A stretch of DNA of 64,000 nt from an uncultured Odoribacter sp. (GTDB lineage Bacteria > Bacteroidota > Bacteroidia > Bacteroidales > Marinifilaceae). The position numbers and the translations under genes are program-made. Below the pieces are notes generated by a model that saw nothing but the letters and a program-made list of their open reading frames with translations, did no database searches and had not been told where the DNA came from. The DNA lies in assembly GCA_910589025.1 (NCBI GenBank), contig CAJURM010000003.1, positions 169,881 through 233,880 on the forward strand, given 5' to 3'. Below are positions 59,246 to 64,000 of this stretch, piece by piece; position 1 is the stretch's first letter, and the number at the start of each line of letters is the position of its first letter.

Positions 59246-61201
59246 TTAGTTATAGAAGTTCCATTTCAGTCCGAATTTGAACATCGCCGGATTGATGGGA
59301 TAGTCCAATGCACTGAAATATTCTCCGTTTGTAAAATAATAGTTGAGATGTTCATATTTCAGGAAAAAGTCGGCGCGTTTGATGCGTATGTCCAGGAATA
59401 CATCGAGTTTTGGGTATCCTCCTGTTTTTTCTTTTCTCTGGTTGTAAAACTGCATGGTGGAAGGAGAATAATTGTCGGCATAGAATTTTGTGTTGTAGAA
59501 CAGGTCTATGCCGATAATGAATTTCAGTACTTTATTGAAGAAAGCATTTTCGTAGTAGTTGTGGGAGTACAGAGAGAGGGCAGGGAGAGACAGAATCTCT
59601 TTCTGCGTACTTTTTTGAAAATACAGGGTTTGGTCGAAGCGGAAATGACCGGCTTTGAATACCTGTTTTCCCCAGGCGGTCAGAACGATCAGGGCTTTTG
59701 ATGTTTGTTGCGGCATGGCCGTCGTGTCAAAATAGACATAGTCAATGATATTGCTCCAGCCTACACCAAGTTCGGTCCGTGATTTTTTATTGACATAGCG
59801 GCCCTCAATATTGATGGTTTTCGTGTCTTTAAAATCAGTCTTCCAGATGTCGTGATTTCCGATGTATCCGGAAAAGAATGGATTGACGGCTTTGGATTGA
59901 ATCAATGCATTAGCCTGAATGTAACTGCTTTTATTTTTGTTGAAATATTGTTTTATGAATCCCTGGATTTCAAAGTTGCCGATGTAATCGCCGAGCAGGC
60001 ATATTTTGGCATTGGCGTCAAAGTTGAATAAAGCGCTGTCGTCGACATTGAATAAGCCTCCTGTTAGCCAGGTGCCATTGTATTTCTCGGTTCCTTTGGC
60101 TTGTGTGGAGTCCAACCCCGTTCGCCTGGTGTAGTCTGAATATTTGAAATCCAGGCCGGCATAAATTCCCGGCAGGTATTTGTATTTCGGATGTTCGTTT
60201 ACGACCAGTTTGGTAGTGAAATTGTAGACGTGATTGCCTTGAAAATCAGTATTGGCGGTGCTGTCCAAATAAGTAAAGGGAAAGAAGTCGAAATTGACAC
60301 TGTTTTCCTTGAAACGGTGGGTGTTGTCTTCAATCGTGGCCGAAAATAATGCTTTTGCCGGATAAGACTGAAGGGTATCTTCTCCCCGTACGGTCTCTTT
60401 TCTTTTTCCTATGTTGTATTGCAATAGGGTGTAGAAATTGAAATTCCGATACTTATTTTTTACATTGGAAAGGTTCACCGGTACGTTTTCGGCGTTTAGT
60501 GTAGTGTCCCGAATAAATTTTTTGTCCGAAACTCCACCGTTTTCGTTGAAATGACCGTTGTTTTGGTTCAGGAAGAAGTTAATCATCCACCTTTCTTTTT
60601 CGTAAGAAGAAAAAACAGAGAAGTTATAGGCTTTGGACTTTTGGTTCATGTATCTTCCGTCACTGGAAATGAGATTGTACCGGAAACCTGCATTCCAGAA
60701 AGGGGTGATGTTTTGGGTATGCCATACATCGATGAATGTTTCATTTTTCCCTTTGCCTCCCCCGGTGTAATAGTTTAATTGGGTGTAAGGGGTAGTGGTG
60801 TTGAATAGCAATGCGTCTATCGGTTTGAAAAGATAAGCACGGATGTTGTTGAGGATATAGAAATCTTCCTGTGTAGCCCTCCGGATGAAAATATCCGATT
60901 CGTAAGGAGAAGGGAAGTTGGCCAGATAGGTGTTGGCTATGCTTTGTTTGAATATGTAATTATAATTGTGGAGTCCGTCTAAGGTGGTGTCGATGGGTAT
61001 TTCTGTTTTGTAAACCCCTTCATTCATCCATTTCCAGCTTTTGTGGTGATGTGGTATATCTTCTGTTACCGTGCGGGAGGAATCCGGTTGTGGCATAGCT
61101 CCATCCCTGCCCGGAATGCTGCCCCGGGAGACGGGGCGGGATTGTGCAACCGTGATGAGTTGCAGGCTGCAAAGGATGATGATATAGATTAATTTTTTCA
61201 T
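59246..61201 (-). CDS. putative porin (Porin_10-type)
   Basis: 651 residues. Signal MKKLIYIIILCSLQLITVAQ, a polar stretch, then a long series of outer-membrane strands ending in a terminal aromatic strand (MFKFGLKWNFYN). Segments such as FPSPYESDIFIRRATQEDFYILNNIRAYLF (quoted as YESDIFIRRA and ILNNIRAYLF) match the Bacteroidetes putative porin family. Channel specificity unknown. Confidence 0.84.
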   Translation of the reverse strand: MKKLIYIIILCSLQLITVAQSRPVSRGSIPGRDGAMPQPDSSRTVTEDIPHHHKSWKWMNEGVYKTEIPIDTTLDGLHNYNYIFKQSIANTYLANFPSPYESDIFIRRATQEDFYILNNIRAYLFKPIDALLFNTTTPYTQLNYYTGGGKGKNETFIDVWHTQNITPFWNAGFRYNLISSDGRYMNQKSKAYNFSVFSSYEKERWMINFFLNQNNGHFNENGGVSDKKFIRDTTLNAENVPVNLSNVKNKYRNFNFYTLLQYNIGKRKETVRGEDTLQSYPAKALFSATIEDNTHRFKENSVNFDFFPFTYLDSTANTDFQGNHVYNFTTKLVVNEHPKYKYLPGIYAGLDFKYSDYTRRTGLDSTQAKGTEKYNGTWLTGGLFNVDDSALFNFDANAKICLLGDYIGNFEIQGFIKQYFNKNKSSYIQANALIQSKAVNPFFSGYIGNHDIWKTDFKDTKTINIEGRYVNKKSRTELGVGWSNIIDYVYFDTTAMPQQTSKALIVLTAWGKQVFKAGHFRFDQTLYFQKSTQKEILSLPALSLYSHNYYENAFFNKVLKFIIGIDLFYNTKFYADNYSPSTMQFYNQRKEKTGGYPKLDVFLDIRIKRADFFLKYEHLNYYFTNGEYFSALDYPINPAMFKFGLKWNFYN

Positions 61202-61206
61202 TGCCG

Positions 61207-61214
61207 CAAATATA
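61207..61214 (-). promoter_or_regulatory. -7 box of the porin gene, almost at the start codon
   Basis: On the minus strand TATATTTG ends 5 nt before the ATG at 61201, so transcription would start at or next to the start codon. Confidence 0.5.
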
Positions 61215-61244
61215 CGTAAACTTTTAAAACTCTCATAAATTACT

Positions 61245-61252
61245 TATTTTTG
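61245..61252 (+). promoter_or_regulatory. -7 box of glnS
   Basis: TATTTTTG, 22 bp before the glnS ATG; a T-run occupies the -33 position at 19 bp. Confidence 0.55.
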
Positions 61253-61274
61253 TACGGAATTTAATATATACAAT

Positions 61275-62984
61275 ATGGATACGAATCATCACAACACTGA
61301 AACGGAAGATGAAGTAAAACCGTTGAATTTTATCGAACAAATTATAGAAGAAGAACTGGCAGAAGGTAAGAATGAGGGGCGGGTGCATACCCGGTTTCCG
61401 CCGGAGCCCAATGGTTATCTGCATATAGGTCATGCTACGTCGATTTGTTTGAATTTCGGTCTTGCCGAACAATATCACGGGAAATGTAATCTGCGTTTTG
61501 ATGATACCAATCCTGTCAAGGAGGATGTGGAGTATACGGATGCTATACAGGAGGATATAAAATGGCTGGGTTTTCAATGGGATGGGGAAGTGCGCTATGC
61601 TTCCGATTATTTTCAGCAGTTGTATGATTGGGCAGAACAGATGATTCAGGAAGGGAAGGCCTATGTGGATGACCAGTCGGCAGAAGAGATCAGTGCCGGA
61701 CGGAAGACGATTAATGAACCGGGAGTCGACAGCCCTTTCCGGAACCGGAGTGTAGAAGAGAATCTGGATCTGTTCCGCCGGATGAAGAACGGAGAGTTTA
61801 AAGAAGGCTCAAGGGTGTTGCGGGCGAAGATTGATATGGCTTCACCGAATATGCTGATGAGGGATCCGATCATGTATCGTATTATATATAGTAGTCACCA
61901 CAGGACGGGAGATAAATGGTGTATTTATCCCATGTATGACTTTACTCACGGACAGAGCGATTACCTGGAAGGGATAACGCATTCTATCTGTACGTTGGAG
62001 TTTGAAATCCACCGACCTTTATATAATTGGTTTCTCGACCAGTTGACGGCAACGGAATACCGTCCGAGGCAGATAGAGTTTGCCCGTCGTAATCTGAACT
62101 ATACCGTGATGAGTAAACGCAGGTTGCTGGAATTGGTACAGAAAGGATATGTTGCCGGCTGGGATGACCCCCGGATGCCGACCATTTGTGGGTTGAGGCG
62201 TAGGGGATATACCCCTGAATCCATCCGTGCTTTTGCAGAGAAAGTAGGAGTGGCTCGTCGGGAGATTGTGGTCGATATGGCTTTGTTGGAATATTGTGTA
62301 AGGGAACATCTGAACAAAACCGCTCCGCGGGTAATGGCAGTTCTGGATCCGGTAAAAGTCGTATTGGATAATTATCCGGACCGGACGGAAATGGTGGAGA
62401 TTGAAAATAATCCGGAAGATGAAAATGCAGGAACCCGGAAAGTGCCTTTTTCTCGGGAACTGTATATCGAAAGAGAGGATTTTATGGAAGAGGCTCCTAA
62501 AAAATTCTTCCGTTTGACGCCGGGAGGTGAAGTGCGGTTGAAAGGGGCTTATATTATAAAGTGTGAAAGTGTTGAGAAAGATGCTCAGGGGAACATCATA
62601 CAAATACATTGTACATGTGACCTGGATAGCCGCAGTGGCAGTGGTTCGGAAGCAAGCAACAGGAAAGTGAAGGGCACGCTTCATTGGGTATCGGCGTCGG
62701 AAGCCATTGAAGCGGAAGTGCGTTTGTATGACCGACTTTTTAAAGACGAAGATCCTGCCGGTCATAAAGATGTGGATTTTAAAGAATTTATCAATGAAGA
62801 TTCGTTGAAAGTTCTTCGCGGATGTAAGCTGGAACCCGGTTTGAAAACGGCTAAGCCCGGAGAGCGGTTCCAGTTTCAGCGTCTGGGGTATTTTTGTGTA
62901 GACCCTGATACCCAGGAGGGACAATTGATTTTTAATAAGACAGTAGGATTAAAAGATAATTGGGCGAAAGTCCGGAATGTGTAA
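61275..62984 (+). CDS. glnS: glutamine--tRNA ligase
   Basis: 569 residues. Class I synthetase charging tRNA-Gln. HIGH motif in FPPEPNGYLHIGHATS, KMSKS-like motif VMSKR, plus FRFDDTNP-type (LRFDDTNPVKE) and DFTHGQSDYLEG. C-terminal anticodon-binding beta barrels follow (about 350-560). Full length for the family. Confidence 0.97.
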   Translation: MDTNHHNTETEDEVKPLNFIEQIIEEELAEGKNEGRVHTRFPPEPNGYLHIGHATSICLNFGLAEQYHGKCNLRFDDTNPVKEDVEYTDAIQEDIKWLGFQWDGEVRYASDYFQQLYDWAEQMIQEGKAYVDDQSAEEISAGRKTINEPGVDSPFRNRSVEENLDLFRRMKNGEFKEGSRVLRAKIDMASPNMLMRDPIMYRIIYSSHHRTGDKWCIYPMYDFTHGQSDYLEGITHSICTLEFEIHRPLYNWFLDQLTATEYRPRQIEFARRNLNYTVMSKRRLLELVQKGYVAGWDDPRMPTICGLRRRGYTPESIRAFAEKVGVARREIVVDMALLEYCVREHLNKTAPRVMAVLDPVKVVLDNYPDRTEMVEIENNPEDENAGTRKVPFSRELYIEREDFMEEAPKKFFRLTPGGEVRLKGAYIIKCESVEKDAQGNIIQIHCTCDLDSRSGSGSEASNRKVKGTLHWVSASEAIEAEVRLYDRLFKDEDPAGHKDVDFKEFINEDSLKVLRGCKLEPGLKTAKPGERFQFQRLGYFCVDPDTQEGQLIFNKTVGLKDNWAKVRNV

Positions 62985-62987
62985 GAT

Positions 62988-63863
62988 ATGCAAATGAATA
63001 ATTTAAATAAGGAGATTCGCTCTTATGTGCTGATCGCTTTCGGAATGTTGATCTATGCTGTTGCAGCATTAGGTTTTTTGGTGCCTCATAAAATTGTAGG
63101 CGGTGGGGCAACCGGTATGAGTACGATTATTTACTATCTTTCCGGTAAAACTGTTCCGGTAGGGATTAGCTATTTCGTAATTAATGTTGTATTGGTCGGG
63201 ATAGCCTTGAAGGTGTTGGGACCTAAATTTGGTATCAAGACTGTATTTGCCATTGTGATAGGGAGTGCTTTCCTGAGCTTTTTACAGCCTCTTATCCCGG
63301 AAGCTTTTGTCAGTGATAAATTTATGAGTTCCATTATAGCCGGAATGCTCACCGGAATCGGGATTGCCATTGCATTGTCAGAGGGTGGAAGTACCGGAGG
63401 AACGGATATTGTGGCCATGATTGTTACAAAGTACAGGAATGTCAGTCCCGGAAAGATGATCATGTATAGCGATTGTGGAATCATTGCATGTAGCTTGCTG
63501 ATCAATTTTAATCTGGAAGGGTTAATGTATGGATATGTCATGATGGGAGTTGTGTCGTTTACCGTTGATTTTGTGCTGACCGGGAAGAAACAATCGGCTC
63601 AGTTATTTATTTTTACGGAAAGATACCAGGAGGTGTCGCAGAAGATTACGGAACAATTTGCGCACGGTGTTACGTTGGTGGATTGTACCGGTTGGTATAC
63701 GGGACAGGCTAAGAAAATGCTGATTATTGTAGTGCGTAAAAATGAAGCGATAGAAGTATTGCGGATAGCGAAACGGGTTGATCCGAATGTTTTTATGACC
63801 ATGAACACTGTGATGGGGGTATTTGGTAAAGGCTTTGACGAAGTAAAAGGCGTAAAAGCATGA
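62988..63863 (+). CDS. YitT-family membrane protein (DUF161/DUF2179)
   Basis: 291 residues. About five or six membrane helices in residues 12-200 with GGGATGMSTIIYY and EGGSTGGTDIVAMIV repeats of the YitT type, then a C-terminal DUF2179 domain (about 215-285: TLVDCTGWYTGQAKKMLIIVV). Transport role is suspected but unproven. 3 bp after glnS, so cotranscribed. Confidence 0.87.
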   Translation: MQMNNLNKEIRSYVLIAFGMLIYAVAALGFLVPHKIVGGGATGMSTIIYYLSGKTVPVGISYFVINVVLVGIALKVLGPKFGIKTVFAIVIGSAFLSFLQPLIPEAFVSDKFMSSIIAGMLTGIGIAIALSEGGSTGGTDIVAMIVTKYRNVSPGKMIMYSDCGIIACSLLINFNLEGLMYGYVMMGVVSFTVDFVLTGKKQSAQLFIFTERYQEVSQKITEQFAHGVTLVDCTGWYTGQAKKMLIIVVRKNEAIEVLRIAKRVDPNVFMTMNTVMGVFGKGFDEVKGVKA

Positions 63864-63964
63864 CCGTTCCTCAGTGTTATTCTTTTTGTGTGGTATTTTT
63901 ATATTTGATTTTGAGGTTATTGTGTATTATTGTTAAAAATATTTCAAAAAATATTACAAGAAAA

Positions 63965-63997
63965 TTTGGATATTTGCAGATGGTTGTGTTATCTTTG
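63965..63997 (+). promoter_or_regulatory. promoter reading out of the window
   Basis: TTTG (63965-63968), 21-bp spacer, TATCTTTG (63990-63997). Probably serves a gene beyond 64000. Another -7-like TATATTTG is at 63900-63907. Confidence 0.5.
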
Positions 63998-64000
63998 CAC

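Overview
The window looks like a gut-type Bacteroidales chromosome, and my guess, from memory of gene content only, is near Odoribacteraceae. The evidence is the two-subunit-style succinate dehydrogenase/fumarate reductase with a type B cytochrome b, DUF4270, putative porin, DUF5723 and DUF6249 families, many Sec or lipoprotein envelope proteins, and upstream -7 boxes of the form TAnnTTTG, several with TTG about 19 bp further up. No CRISPR array, rRNA or complete prophage was found. One tRNA (Phe) is present.

Layout. 1-9.1 kb (minus strand): fumarate reductase/succinate dehydrogenase, a GH3/beta-lactamase fusion, a TlpA-like thioredoxin lipoprotein, an outer-membrane beta-barrel and a DUF4270 lipoprotein. 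9.2-28.1 kb: mixed housekeeping and envelope genes, including a Kelch lipoprotein, a TPR protein, mpl, a phosphofructokinase with pyrophosphate-type active-site residues, two glycosyltransferases, two ECF sigma factors, an OmpH-like chaperone, FadL and a creatininase-family enzyme. 28.2-31.9 kb: a phage-like lysis cassette (RteC-like protein, structured non-coding region, three-helix holin, two DUF6266-type proteins, N-acetylmuramidase). 32.0-33.3 kb: an AAA/DUF4143 ATPase whose promoter sits between two copies of a 22-bp repeat.

33.44-41.73 kb is an AT-rich integrative element of about 8.2 kb inserted at the 3' end of tRNA-Phe. It is bounded by 60-bp direct repeats (55/60 identical), carries 19-bp arm-type repeats near both ends, and has a tyrosine recombinase at each end. 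Its cargo looks like defence genes: a PD-(D/E)XK nuclease behind a long alternative-folding hairpin, an uncharacterised partner, a membrane coiled-coil protein ending in an FtsK-gamma winged helix, a small secreted protein, a NYN-domain RNase behind a promoter-hairpin-terminator leader, and a caspase-like (DUF6642-like) protein translationally coupled to the second recombinase. This element is the best candidate for an undescribed system.

41.9-64 kb returns to core genes: an RRM protein, thiL, the complete suf operon (sufBCDSE plus a SufT-like protein) with queG, a DUF5723-SPOR outer-membrane protein followed by hydG, FeoA-FeoB with a 48-residue Cys-rich partner, an MltF-like transglycosylase, a putative porin with a nearly leaderless promoter, glnS and a YitT-family protein. 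Iron-sulfur and iron functions (suf, queG, hydG, feoAB) are concentrated between 44 and 57 kb, which fits an anaerobe with an [FeFe]-hydrogenase encoded elsewhere.
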